Assembly (NCBI GenBank): GCA_006535965.1
Contig: QEAR01000065.1
Location: forward strand, 54,791-118,790
DNA: 64,000 nucleotides
Source: Spizellomyces sp. 'palustris'
Taxonomy: Eukaryota > Chytridiomycota > Chytridiomycetes > Spizellomycetales > Spizellomycetaceae
Direction of reading: 5' to 3'
The position numbers and the translations under genes are program-made. Shown here in pieces: positions 21,921-33,656 of this stretch (position 1 is the stretch's first letter; every line of letters starts with the position of its first letter). Below the pieces are notes generated by a model. The model did no database searches. It was not told the origin of the DNA and saw only the letters and a list, made by a program, of their open reading frames with translations.

Positions 21921-24900
21921 TTACGGCCTGTATGGGACCCTGAGTTGTTGAGCCCAGAATGTGACCTTGTCCGTCATGGTGTCCACTACAAAGAGAGAAT
22001 TTGATGAACATTTGCAAATAAACAAATGAGGAATGGGAATGCACTTACTGTAACGCAGGAGAGAAAAGATATTGTGGCCGCTCTGTGATACAGGAGTTTT
22101 AATAACGCTCCTAACGAGTAAACCGGGACCCACAAGGACGTACCAATTCCCTAATCCTCAATAAAACGGGCTTGGCTCCCCAGACCGAGTGGGAAACCCT
22201 CTGCAAGTGTGCCGCGAATTTGAAGCTATGCAGAGGGCTCACGCGTGTATCGTGGTCTCCGGTGGTGATGAGCATGGCTGGATACCGGACATTGGGCTTC
22301 ACGTTGTAGACAGGTGCCCATTTGAGGGCCGAGAGAACTTCCTGCCCAACAAAGTTACGACCATAGTCGTCCACCCAGCCGGGACCAAAGGTGAAATTGG
22401 TGAAGCGGAGGGTCTCGTGGACTCTAGGAGTGGGGACAGGGTGTTTGTAAAGGCGTGTGAAAACAGGCGCAAGTGATGATGGTCATACCCGTAGTCGGCC
22501 AACCCAACACCAATGAGTCCAGGAGCTTGCACAGAGACAGCACCAGCCAACAAGCCGCCATTGGATCCGCCGTGGATGCTCAGCAATCCCTCGCGCGTCC
22601 ATCCCTCCTTAACAAAGAACTTGCCCGCAGATATGATATCGTCGAAGCAATTTTGCTTGTTAAAGAGGGATCCGCCTTCATACCAGGGAGATCCGTATTC
22701 TTTTCCACCGCGGATGTTGACAAGGGCGTAGATTCCGCCGTAATGCCTGTAGAGGTATGTGGTATCAGTCGTTCGATTCTACTATGCCGGTATTTGGATG
22801 ATTAGCGACTCACCTCGCCAATGCTACAGCAAATGCACTAAATGTCGGCATAATGTTGATCTGAAATCCTCCGTATCCGTACATCCAAACGGGGTTTCGT
22901 CCATTCTTTCGTGCATCCTTGGGACGTACAACAAATGCTGGTACTCTTGTTCCATCTTTGCTGTTGAAGAAGACTTGATCGAACACCACTTGGGATACGG
23001 CTGCCGGTGCTTGAAGTTTTCTAAAGACGGTTACGTTGTTGCTCGAGAGGTTGTAAATGTAAATGGTTCCGGGATCAATCATGTTTTCGTATTTGAAGGT
23101 CACCATTTGGAGGGCAGTATCTGCTTTGATATCTGTTGCGGCACCATTCCGGTGGGGAAATTCGTAGATCGTACTGCTGGTGCCGTTGGTTACCTTTACG
23201 ACGCGGACGACGTGCTAGGCAAAAATAAATTGGCATTAGATGCACGATGACATGGAAAATTGGGTCCTATTTTAGTTCAACATACCTTGACATTGTCAAG
23301 GTAGAAGACCGCAAGAGCTCCGTCAGCGATCTGGACGGATTGATCCAAAATCAACTCCTTGTCCTGAGGGACGACATCGACGGCTCTCTATTTTAAGACG
23401 GATCAATAATAGAATTAAGAGAGACAGTAAAGGATAATGATACATACCAATTCTTCACCCTCAGCATCAGGAATGGCAATGACTTTCCCACGAGGTGCAC
23501 CAGCGTCCGTTCGGTAATAAGACATACCACCAGCTGTGCCAACAAAGGTGGTGTCGAAAGGACCGGCGCCTTGTTTCGTCGATCCCCATTCGAATTCAGG
23601 AGTGTCGACGCTAGAGGCCCAGGGAGTAAAGACTTTTGAGGTACAAGAACTCTTTAGTAAATGTCTACATTGCAAGCAAAGCGTTGGACTACAAACCGCT
23701 TTGCTTTTTCACTGGCAAGGCAATCCGGATTTTTCCACCCTTCCCATCATCCACGATAGCGAATTTCGGTGTTTCAGGTCGCTCAGGTGCAAAGGAGAGC
23801 GCGCCGGGGCATACCGAAGCCTCGCATACTTTGTCGGTTCCTATCGATGTGCCGAATTTGTGAAAGTACAGGTCATACTGGTCGGGAAACAGATCGTTGT
23901 TTCGGCCGGCGTCATCCCAGGAGAGACCTTTGGGTGTTTTGTAGCGCTGAGGGTTGCGTGAGCAAACTTGGCCATGTACAATATGGACCAGAGCAGTGTT
24001 CGCTTACAGCGTAGGTGACACCAGTGCCGTCCGAGGCCCAGCGGAAATAGTACGGGTCCATGGAACGAATGACATAACGGAGGAAGGTGTCAAAGGGCTT
24101 CCTGCTCTTCACATCCACAAAGCCCACCCAAGAGTAATCACTATTGAGAGAGTTTCAATCAGCGACAAGTGCGCTTCAATGCTGTAGCGACAGTTTTGAA
24201 TTGTGCTTACGTCTCGTTCTTGGTGACCAAATAAGCAAACTTTGAAAGATCAGGAGAAAAGACCCACGAATCTACACGATCAACACCCTGAGGAGACAAA
24301 GTGTTGGGATCAAGGAATATTTCTGGTTTCTTGTCCTGGAGATCTTTGGTACGGTACAAAATGGATTGGGCGTTTTGGCCTTGAAGGTTGGCAAAGTAGT
24401 ACCAGTACTCGCCCTGTAGTAGCAACTGTTACTTTGCACTGTTTCTGTTAGATTTAATGACAAGCAAAGTTGGACCTTTTTGAAAGGAGTTCCATATCTA
24501 TCAAAGCGATTGATTTCCCGGAAGCTCCTCTTGAAAAGTTCGCGGTCCGGAAGAGACTTTATGTACTTGAGAGAGAGATCACTTTGTTGGGAAGCAAACT
24601 TGATAGTCTCCTTTGAGAAAGGATCTTCCATCCATCGATACGGATCCTCAACAGGCGTTCCAAAATAGTCTTCGGTGAGATTCATCCGACGTGCGGGAGG
24701 ATATGCAAGTCCTCCCGGGCTGGGATAGTAGGTCGGAGGTGCAGCAAATACTGCTGTTCCTGGGAAGCAGATAAAAACTGTGAGATGCGAACGATACGAG
24801 GTCTAGCCATCATCGGATCAGGGCAGCCGCATCGACTGAGACGCCAAAATGTCAAGAATAGAGTCTGACTGCTCTCATCCTCGCCAATTTTTCCCACGCT

Positions 24901-24989
24901 CTGACGCGCCATGAATGGACTCTCCTACCTGCGATACTCAGTGCACATGCTGCGGCCAGCACGGCAGCCGAGACTGTTGGTACCATCAT
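21921..24989 (-). CDS. Prolyl oligopeptidase (S9A) with signal peptide
   Basis: Serine peptidase cleaving short peptides after proline. Twelve exons join in phase to 751 residues: 24989-24929, 24759-24476, 24413-24211, 24140-24008, 23946-23697, 23632-23448, 23387-23286, 23214-22814, 22746-22489, 22423-22144, 22082-22049, 21985-21921. Seven-bladed propeller first, then alpha/beta-hydrolase domain. Catalytic triad visible: Ser in GGSNGG (near 599), Asp in GDHDTRVSP (near 676), His in SGHN (near 722, on the 34-nt exon 11). Family blocks: EDPYRWMEDP, GGKEYG, NKQNCFDDI, DYGRN. Unusually for S9A enzymes, which are mostly cytosolic, exon 1 encodes a hydrophobic leader (PTVSAAVLAAACALSIAG) that looks like a secretion signal. 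Exon 5/6 junction (donor GTTTGT) is the least certain. Confidence 0.92.
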
Positions 24990-26369
24990 GGGTCAAACAC
25001 GTCCAGTCTTACAGAATACTGGGAAGCAGGGAATAAACAGATGAGGTTGGTTGACGCGGACGCCCGTTCTCCTGCCAGGGCAGCGCTCCTTTTACCCCAT
25101 CATAGTGCCCATCATCCTATCGTCTATCTTCAGCCATTTGCGCAACCCGCGCGCGAGTAGAGAGATCATGATCGTGTGTCATTCTGGACAGCGTGAGCGC
25201 AGAGGCATGTTTAACCGGGGAGTTATACAAAATTCTTTTCCGCGCACATCTTGTAAAGATAACCATCATGCAAAAAAGGCAGGAATACAACTCTGCGCGT
25301 AAAAAAAGTTTTTATTTACACGACTGTATTACACAGATTACAGTTTTTTTTTATTCTTTTCCATCCACAAACAAAATCTCCATATCCTTGCATTCCATTT
25401 TTTATCAATGGTGACAAATGGGAGAGAATAATTATAATGTTGAAAGGTTGACAAAACGACGAGGGCGTCCTTTCCTCAGTCCTTGCGTTCCTCTAGTATT
25501 GTTCAATTAGGCGATTTTGGGCGTATGCACAGGGATACAAAAAATGGCTACAACAAGCACTACCCTCTGGCGATTTTATCCATTTTGAGGGTCAAGTTGC
25601 AAGAACAAAAAGATTCTTTATTTTCTGTGGTTTCCTGGTACAAATACGGTGCGTAACGAGGGTCACCCTCGTCTCACTCGTCTCTCTTCCCGCATTGGTA
25701 ACCGTTTGTGTTTGATATCACCTGACCTCCGTTGTTTCTCCGAAAGTACTTTGTATTGGTAAATAGCCATCAACGCCCTCTAGTCGCATGACTGACTACC
25801 CGGGAAGTTGGCCAAGCTTTTGGCAATGCCCTTCCCGTCTTTCCCTTCTGGAAGTGATTGGGGGAGATGATCATTAAAAGATAATCACCTGAAGAGAGTT
25901 TTGCAAATACGGCGCCGTATCGCCACACCTCACTGGTCCGTTTCATGCCTGATTGCCACATTTATCTCTTTTTTCTTTTTTGCAAACGAACGGGAAGGCC
26001 CCCCACATCCCGCTGCCCCATTACCGGAAAGGGAAAAAACAAAATAGCTACAAATCCGAACGCGCGGTTCATTTGGGGCCCGATCAACGATTTACGGCAA
26101 TCCATGAATTCCAAGGGTTCCGAGATGGGGGTATATCCATATATGGTTACATTGCTATTCTTGTGTGCTGTCGTGTTCAGCGAGTGTGAAAAACACTTAT
26201 TTTGTTTCCCAACGGAGCCAGCCGCTCTGTGTCTGTTTTAGCTTATCTATTGGTGAAGGATTGGGCTCGCATTTCCCGTCTATATATATATATCACCGTC
26301 CGTTTTGGTTTTCCCCCACAGTTCCCCACACCATCCTTTGTCCTTTTTGCTTCCTCGTCCGTCACAGCA
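24990..26369. promoter_or_regulatory. Divergent intergenic region with TATA repeat
   Basis: 1.38 kb between the peptidase start (minus) and permease start (plus). A TATATATATATATC run at about 26281-26294 lies some 80 bp upstream of the permease ATG and is a plausible TATA element. No coding sequence found. Confidence 0.45.
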
Positions 26370-28268
26370 ATGTCAAAGGAGGACTCAGATTATGTCACAT
26401 TCGTGGAAGAAGAGGGTCGCCGTGACTCGGGCGAGAACAAGTTGGAGCATGGGCTCAAGCGAGAGATGAAGGCCCGCCATATTTCTATGATTTCCATCGG
26501 CGGAACAATAGGGACCGGTCTTTTCGTTGCCTCTGGAGGTGCCATTGCGGTATGAGTCTGCAATGATTTGATTGTCAGTTGCGCGCGCTGAATGTTGTTT
26601 GGTTCTACTCCTCTGCAGAAAGCTGGCCCTGTCGGTGCATTACTCGCTTACGCCTTCATGGGGTTCACGGTCTTTTGTATCATGACTGCATTGGGAGAAA
26701 TGGCCACCCTTATTCCCGTTAGCGGTTCTTTCAATCACTACGCTTCCCGGTTCGTTGACCCTGCACTTGGTTTTGCCTTGGGATGGAACTGTGAGTTGTT
26801 TTTTACGTCATTAGTTTATGCTTGGGAGCGGGTTACTGACTTTTCCAACAGATTGGATCAGTTGGGCCATCACAATAGCCTCGGAACTGGCTGCAGCAGG
26901 TCTCATTATAGGTTTCTGGAAAGAAATCATGCCGTCGTACATATGGGCCCTGATCCTTCTTGGCATCATCGTTGCATTCAACATGTTCGGAGGACGAGGT
27001 TACGGTGAAACCGAATACTGGCTTTCATTCATCAAGATCATCACTGTCATTATCTTCATCATTATCGCAATCCTCGTCGCATCTGGAGCCATCGGTGGAA
27101 CTACGTATGGTTTCAAAAACTGGCGTGATCCCGGAGCGTTCAACTCTGGTGCACCGTTCAACAATGGTTTTGCCAACGTGCTCAGCGTCATGCTTGTCGT
27201 CGGTTTCTCGTACATGGGCACTGAACTCGTCGGTATTGCCGCTGGAGAAACTGCCAACCCAAGAAAAGCAGTCCCCGTTGCCATAAGAAACGTCTTCTGG
27301 CGTATTCTCCTGTTTTTCCTTTGCTGTATCTTCCTCATTGGGTATGTTCAATATCGAGTTTGACAGCGTCATTTATAAACTAAACTGATCACATTCTCTC
27401 TGCCCTGCAGTCTTATCATTCCCTTCACTGACCCGAACCTCCTGGACGCCGCGGCCGACGGCAACAATGCAGCCATCGCCCCGTTTACCATTGTCTTCCA
27501 ACGCGCCAATATTAACGCGGCTGCCAACATCATGAACGCTGTATTGTTGACTGTCATTATCTCCGCCTCAAACTCTGCATTGTTCTGTGGATCTCGTACC
27601 CTGATGGCTTTATCTCGCGAAGGAAAGGCTCCACGCATCTTCAGCTGGGTTAATCGATGGGGAGTTCCTGTCCCTGCCGTGGCCGCCACCTCCGTTTTCG
27701 GAATATCTGTAACCGCTGCGTCCGTGTACGGTTCTGCAGAAGTCTTCAACTGGGTTCTAGGCTTTTCTGCCGTGACAGGATTTATCTCTTGGGCTGGTAT
27801 TGGCTTCACCCACTACCGATTCAGAAAAGCATACGTGGCACAAGGAAGGGATGTTTCCCGGCTCCCATACGTCGCATGGGCATTCCCTTTCTCATCACTG
27901 TTCGGAGGTTTTGTCTGCGGTGCCATTACATTGGCTTCAGGGTTTGAATCCTTCACACCGAAATTTGACGTTGTAACGTTCTTCAGAAGGTATTTATAAC
28001 ACGGTCATTTCGCTTCCCTCGAACAAGGGCGTTTCTAATCAATTCTGTCCGTAGTTACATCAATGTTGTTCTGTTCTTCGCCTTGTGGATTGGTTACAAG
28101 CTCATCATGAAAACAAAAGTCGTTCCATTGCTCGAGTGCGATTTCGACACTGGTGTCCGCTGGTTAGAAAACGAGACGGACGACCAGAAATCAGAAGTAG
28201 TACCAGAGACTTTGGCTGGAAAGGTCAAATATCGTGGGAAGAGATTCCTTCAACAATTCATTGCGTAG
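26370..28268 (+). CDS. Amino-acid permease, yeast AAT (APC superfamily)
   Basis: Proton-coupled amino-acid uptake carrier in the plasma membrane; substrate range not predictable. Five exons (26370-26549, 26619-26790, 26852-27341, 27411-27989, 28055-28268) join in phase to 544 residues, typical length. After a hydrophilic cytosolic N-terminus comes the signature start of TM1, RHISMISIGGTIGTGLFVASG, split by intron 1 right after GGAIA. Family motifs then follow: GEMATLIPVSGSF, ALGWN/YW (across intron 2), FSYMGTELVGIAAGET and NPRKAVPVAI, and SASNSALFCGSRTLMALSREG. About 12 hydrophobic helices are present. The C-terminal tail is cytosolic and charged. Nothing is truncated. Confidence 0.95.
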
Positions 28269-28610
28269 ATTTATGTAATTGGAGTGTGTAGAGCACATTC
28301 TAAGGCTGGGAGCTTGCTGTATCTCTTAGGGTGTATTTATTTGGTGTTGTACAGATATGCAATCATTATATAGTTTGGACAAGAAAATTTTTCTTTTGTG
28401 ATTCAATAACTTTTGTGTGGTTTCTGCCACCTCCATATGTTAAACCGATGATATACTCTTTTTGCCTGGGCACCACTGATTACTACGTAGTTATCCAAAG
28501 GGTTAAAACGAGTGGTCAACTTGGTAAATCCCCAGGAGAGAAAGAACCTCTTATTAACCATGAGGGATAAGCTGCGATAGAGAGTTTATAATTATTCCAG
28601 TGACTTACTG
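28269..28610. other. Convergent 3' intergenic region
   Basis: 342 bp between the permease stop and the stop of the large unrecognised gene. AT-rich; no gene or repeat seen. Confidence 0.35.
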
Positions 28611-31600
28611 TCAAAAAGTCCATGCTTTCTTTCGTTTCCAGGTGCGCAGGATTTGTCGCACCTGCACGGCGTCCAACTTGCGTTTTCGTAACTCGATGCG
28701 TGCCTGTTCCTCGTCCCAGTCCGCAGCAGATAGCAGGGTGTAGTATTCATTGTAATTTCTCCTGTCTCTTCGCCGCACAGGGTTTGTAGGATGGGATGAT
28801 GATGATGATGGTGATGATGGCAATGGTGGTGGTGATGATGATGGTGACGGGGACGATGATGGTGATGATGGTGGTGATAGTGATGGTGATGACGATGACG
28901 ATGATGATGGTGACGGTGATGATGGTGGTGATGGTGATGGTAACGGGGATGGTAACGGTGACGGGGACAAAGAGGCCAATAGTGAGGATGACGGGGATGG
29001 TAACGGTGATGATGATGATGATGATGGTGACGGGGACGAAGAGGCCAATGGTGACGGCGACGACGACGGTGACGACGGTGATGGAGGTGCGGACACTTTG
29101 GCTGGAGCTGTTGTGGATGCGGCATCCCAGGCAAGCAGGGAGATACAGGTAAATCCAGCGTCGCTCAGCACCCGGCCCACGCGATTGCCTTTTACCAGTA
29201 CAAACTCGCGAAACAAGGCCACTTGGTACTCATGCGGCAAACAGGAAAAGGAATTGATGGGAAGTAAGGTGGGAATCACTCGGCAGTTCTTGCGAGCTTT
29301 CCGCGTTGGGGTCAATCTCGATGGGACAAGTGTGGGTGTTGTCTCATGGTAGTGCTGATGTTGGCCGCCTTGCTGCCGAAAGCCCACCCAAGAACATTTC
29401 TCCTCTACAGCCAACACTCCACACTCCATCCACGCTATGGCCTTTCCTTTGACGATTGCAGTCGCGGTACTCAACAGATCACTCACGGTGGGAGCTGCGG
29501 TCGCTGTGACACGAGGCAAGGCAAGCAACAGTTGGTAAGCAGTCTTTGCTTGAAGGTCTGCCGCGGATGCATCAGCCTCGCTCGACAGCAAAGGAAGTAG
29601 TACTTGAAACTGCTGTGACGCCGACAACCAGCTCAATCCAAATTCTTTTAACCTCGCAGATTGGAGGACCTCTTCCGCTCGCACCCAATAGATGGCCTCG
29701 GGAGACAGTCTGCCCTCTTGGACAAGCAGGGGGATCTCCTCAGCAAGGTCTCCCAGAGTATACGCGCGCCGGACGTTGTACTTTGGCTCCTCATCAACAT
29801 TGCCTTTGCGGTGGAGGTGCAGCCGTCGGTCGCCTCCATGGCCGTGGTGATTGCAAATAAACATTTTCCGTGCACGGGCGGCACCTGCATCGTGACGGCA
29901 GGTCTGGCACTCGTAAATGTAGCAGGCAGTTCCGGCAGTTGTCGAAGAGTACTCTTTTGATCCGATGAAGGAAATTTCACCATCTAGGTATGCGCGAACT
30001 TGCTTGATGGACGCAAATCTGACACTCAAACTGCTAGGATTCTGCTCAATGCCAACCGTTTGGCAAAATTCCTCTTGATCAAGTGCTGTGACATCTGCTC
30101 ATTGGTTGCACCTGCCAGCCGATTCACTCCCCAGACTTTGGCGGCTTCCCATAAATCCTTTCCTTCCTGAACCGTCAATACAAACGCCTGCCAAAGGTCG
30201 TCCCCGACTATGCCTATGGTGAGGTGAGGCACCTTTGCGGGAATCATGGTCTGCATCCCGCGCACTTTCATGTCTTTCGTGTAAGCTGCCGTGACGCTGT
30301 CCAGGCGTCTCGTGAGGCCGATTTCGTCGCAGCGTACCTGCACCGCGGGAAAAATGTGATTGCGCAAAAGTGTGATACGATTATCTGTCACGGCTTTGGG
30401 TGCAGTAGCTAATGCCTTTATGATTTCCGCCACCACCACCGTGTGACAGGCTTTGGCCAAGGCGATCACCTCAATCTCGAACGGCGCAAGCTGGCTGTTG
30501 TACTTTGGTTTACCAGGGTGTAGGGAAAAAACAACAATGGCCGCATCCGACGCGTGGTCGTGACCGGGTTCGCTTTCGCCTGTTCCGATTTGGATGAGCA
30601 TTGGACGGCCAACAATCTTGTGAAATGGCAAGAAACTGCCAGTCCACCCTCCGGGACTCATTGTCGTCTGCGCATCCATAGTCAAAAGTACTTTGCACAC
30701 TCTTTTACCCATGACAAACATGGACAGTGGGCGGACACACATGAACCATCTTTGGAACCATTCGACGGCAGCGCACTGCTGCGAATGGTCAAGAATCTCC
30801 CAATAGTTTCGAAAAGGACCTCGCCAGTAGCGGTGGAACCAGTCCATGTCGGGGCCGGTGGAATCCATATTTGGATTTGCGTTGGGATTGCGATGCAGGA
30901 CATTCTCAATCTCTATCAACAACTGTGGACCTTTTGCACGTCGAATGAGATCAAAAAAGGGCAATGCATGAAGAAAGGCTTCTCTTGACACATCCTTTCC
31001 AATCATCGCGGTCGGCACGTGTCCGTTAAAGGTGCTAATGTGCTGAGATTGTTGCACGCAAAGAGCGCGCACGCGCGCGGGCATCTTGCGAGCCAACTCG
31101 CTTGGCACCTGTCCATGTACGCTCGGTGAATGTCCCTCGCAAGGTGTGCATCCAGCTCAATGTCATGGAGATCCCGGCGAGACAAAAGGACCTTGCACGC
31201 ATTGCCGACGAGGATGCGGCATTGGTCGACGCAGTGGCAGGTGGACGGGTCGGGAAGGTGAACTAGATGATCAGGGCCACCTACCGCACAGTTGAGCGCC
31301 GGCGGACCTAGAACCAACCGCACAGCTGCTTCGGTATGACCAACCGCACCCAATGCCATGTGACGCATGCGAGTTGTGACATCCAGGGAGGTAGATGCGG
31401 CTTCGGATTCAAACTCGGACTCGGACTCGGACCCCGGGAGGGAGGCTGTGAAGATTGTGAATGCCCGATAGGACTGCAGGACGCCGCGTGCTCTTGCAAT
31501 GCAAACAATTTCGGAACAGCGTGTGCCTCCGACATCTTCATCATCCTTGGCGCGCCCGTGGGCAGTACAAACCAATGTGCAACCTGTATAAAACAGACTG

Positions 31601-32280
31601 ACAGGACTACTTTTGTGGGGCAATGTGGTCTGTCGGAGAAAGGAAGCATAGGTCAAGTCGCTCGGACGTCTGACTACCAAGTCATCAAGGACGTCCGTGA
31701 GGGCAGAACCTTGAGCAATGGTGACCACCTTTGAAAATCGGGATGGGAGGATACGCGCATTCGCAGGGGAATGCACCGGCAGACACAATAGTAGAACATG
31801 AGCCTAGGCTCCCGGACTCACTCTAATGTATAGCGTAAAGGTATTGGCCCGGGACTCGCATTGGTCTGTCGGTTTACTCTCTGGGAATCCTTCAAAGAGA
31901 TGCTGGATGTCAATGGTACCAGTGGCGTGCGCTTCCAGGTGCTCGGTCACGAGTACGATCTTGCGAAGCAAATGCAAGACCTCATGCTGTGATGATAACA
32001 TCTGAATGCTTTCCTTGGGCGGCATCGGCGAGTACCAAGGAACTGACGTGCTGCGGTCGCGGAGAAAGGCATCCAGGGATACGTTGCCATTGGCAAACCG
32101 GATTCTACGATCGTGGTCTTCACCCAGGTAGGTCCGAGCAATGACTTTTGCCATGCTCTCCTGAAGGGCAGAGCCAGTAGTGTCGTCATTAGGGAGGTAG
32201 GGGTAAAGCATTGCAGTGTAAATCCAAGGTCTATATCCAAGGTCTATAGCAGCGCCTACTTTCAAGGTACGTGGGAACAT
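28611..32280 (-). CDS. Large unrecognised protein, possibly domesticated or decaying element
   Basis: Four long open segments: 32280-31822, 31728-31192, 31108-30093, 30030-28611. The first junction is a good intron (donor GTGAGT, acceptor CAAAG). The next two need introns with atypical donors (GTCCTT, GTCACA), though phase works (about 1140 residues); they could equally be frameshifts. I recognise no family. The last segment opens with a Cys/His cluster, YECQTC ... MFICNHHGHGG, that looks zinc-binding and recalls the N-terminal fingers of some transposase-derived proteins (weak). It then has a long Ser/Pro tract encoded by a trinucleotide repeat and a basic C-terminus (RELRK-like, ending KRKKAWTF). 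Other segments are Trp/His-rich with SESESEFESE. The region looks more GC-rich than its neighbours. Confidence 0.45.
28790..29092. repeat. Imperfect GATGGT/GATGAC trinucleotide repeat
   Basis: About 300 bp of purine-rich GAT/GGT/GAC/GGG triplets on the plus strand. In the minus-strand reading frame of the host ORF it encodes a Ser/Pro/Leu tract. Other frames give Met/Val/Thr or His/Arg/Pro runs, which explains the spurious ORFs here. Confidence 0.9.
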
Positions 32281-32310
32281 CCCGCACGGACGGGAACTGG
32301 GGAGGTACCC

Positions 32311-32356
32311 AAAGTGGCTGTGCAGTTCATTGGTACATGAACTGCACAGCCACTTT
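32311..32356. repeat. Perfect 20-bp inverted repeat (hairpin) with 6-nt loop
   Basis: Left arm 32311-32330 begins AAAGTGGCTGTG; right arm 32337-32356 is its exact reverse complement. The loop is TGGTAC. A further 4 bp (AGGT/ACCT) pair beyond a 4-nt bulge. It lies 31 bp upstream of the ATG of the large unrecognised gene, so it would be in its promoter or 5' UTR. Confidence 0.95.
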
Positions 32357-33178
32357 ACCTGGAACCCTGCCCAACGAGGTTAACATGTCTCCTTGCGCTT
32401 ATTAGAATGTCCTAGGGATACTTACTAAGACTGCCTTATATTTGGACCAATTTCTGAAAGAAGGCTTTGACAGTCATCCCAATTACGACGTGGGTCATAG
32501 AACATTCGCTTCCTACTTCCATCAGCAACGGGGATTTGGTATCATATTTGGAGAGAAATCAATGCCATGTAGAAAAGAACATGGAAAGGATCAAAATATA
32601 ATGAAAAGGTTGCGTTTTGAGGGATGATCCCCCACCCTCCTGAGCGATGTGTTTGGTTCCGCGGAGACCTACAATCTTGTGTGATGCGGACCCTATTTTA
32701 TCATAAGCTCCCTATTTACTCTTAATTTATGTAAATGGATCCATGAAGTAGGGTGATGGTTTTGTCGTGCATTTCGAACGCTTCTCCAGAATGGATGCTC
32801 TGAATCGACATAACGTCGTACAAAAATGCAAGGGTCTTGTAGACTCTACGTCTTCACGAGTCAATCTTCACCAGCCCCGATACCCCCCTCCAAGAGCACT
32901 GCGTAACGGTTGTAGTTATAGATTGCATTTTCCCTCCCCTTTTTCATCTGTTTATTGTCCCAAATACCCCACCCTTATTTTATTTGCTTTGAGATATGTG
33001 CCATTTCTTGAATATATATTTCTTGTGTCTTGGCACTCGTTACAACTACCGGATGGCAGAATGATCTTTTGAACTGGCCACCAACCGCAACGGATGCCAA
33101 TATCATGTGAAGATGAAACAGCAGCTCGAAAAACATGCTCATCTGTTATGCTAAAATGCACAACTTGCAAATCAAAAA
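32357..33178. other. Intergenic region upstream of tRNA
   Basis: 822 bp between the hairpin and the tRNA gene. AT-rich, no gene or clear repeat seen. Contains the upstream region of the tRNA; a T-rich, TATA-like stretch is at about 33010. Confidence 0.35.
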
Positions 33179-33250
33179 GCAACCATAGTGCAGTGGTTAA
33201 CATACCTGCCTTCCAAGCAGGTGGCCCGGGTTCGAGTCCCGGTGGTTGCA
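33179..33250 (+). tRNA. tRNA-Gly (anticodon UCC)
   Basis: Folds into a full cloverleaf without intron. Acceptor stem GCAACCA/TGGTTGC, discriminator A at 33250; D arm with AGTGGTTAA loop; anticodon stem CCTGC/GCAGG enclosing loop CTTCCAA, anticodon TCC (reads GGA). T arm CCGGG-TTCGAGT-CCCGG. Box A (TAGTGCAGTGGTTAA) and box B (GGTTCGAGTCC) are present. The CCA end is not encoded. A run of T (ATTTTTTTTC) at about 33268 serves as RNA polymerase III terminator. Confidence 0.95.
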
Positions 33251-33656
33251 TCCATACTCCAGCTATGATTTTTTTTCTGGCCGCTTGAGAGCCGAATGAA
33301 GCAAGACTACTGTCAACAGCGTGAATCACCTCATGGAATATGGACCTTATGCTCACTAGTCAACAAGCAAAGTACCGGAAATGCACATCATATTCATCAG
33401 ATTTAGGATCAAGACAGCATTCTCGTGGTTCCGATTAATTATCTATATGGACTACTCGCTATTGCTTTTTAAATTTGGACCCTAACGTGCTGCATCTCGG
33501 TATTCATTAGCGTTGGTATGGTAAAGTGTCGAGATCCCCCAATCTTGAAACAGTTTAATGTAGATAATCATCGGTTCGGTATTCCAAATTTTGTGACGGA
33601 TTCATTTTGGTGTGTTTTCCACAATACTGGAATAAACTTATCGTTGGGCGGAACAT
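33251..33656. other. Region between tRNA and JMJD4 3' end
   Basis: 406 bp. Starts with the Pol III T-run, then non-coding AT-rich sequence that must include the 3' UTR of the JMJD4 gene. No further gene seen. Confidence 0.35.

Noticed and set aside
28796-29152. Plus-strand Met/Val/Thr-rich and minus-strand His/Arg/Pro-rich ORFs
   Set aside because: Both are frame shadows of the GAT/GGT trinucleotide repeat; the Ser/Pro frame is continuous with longer coding sequence.
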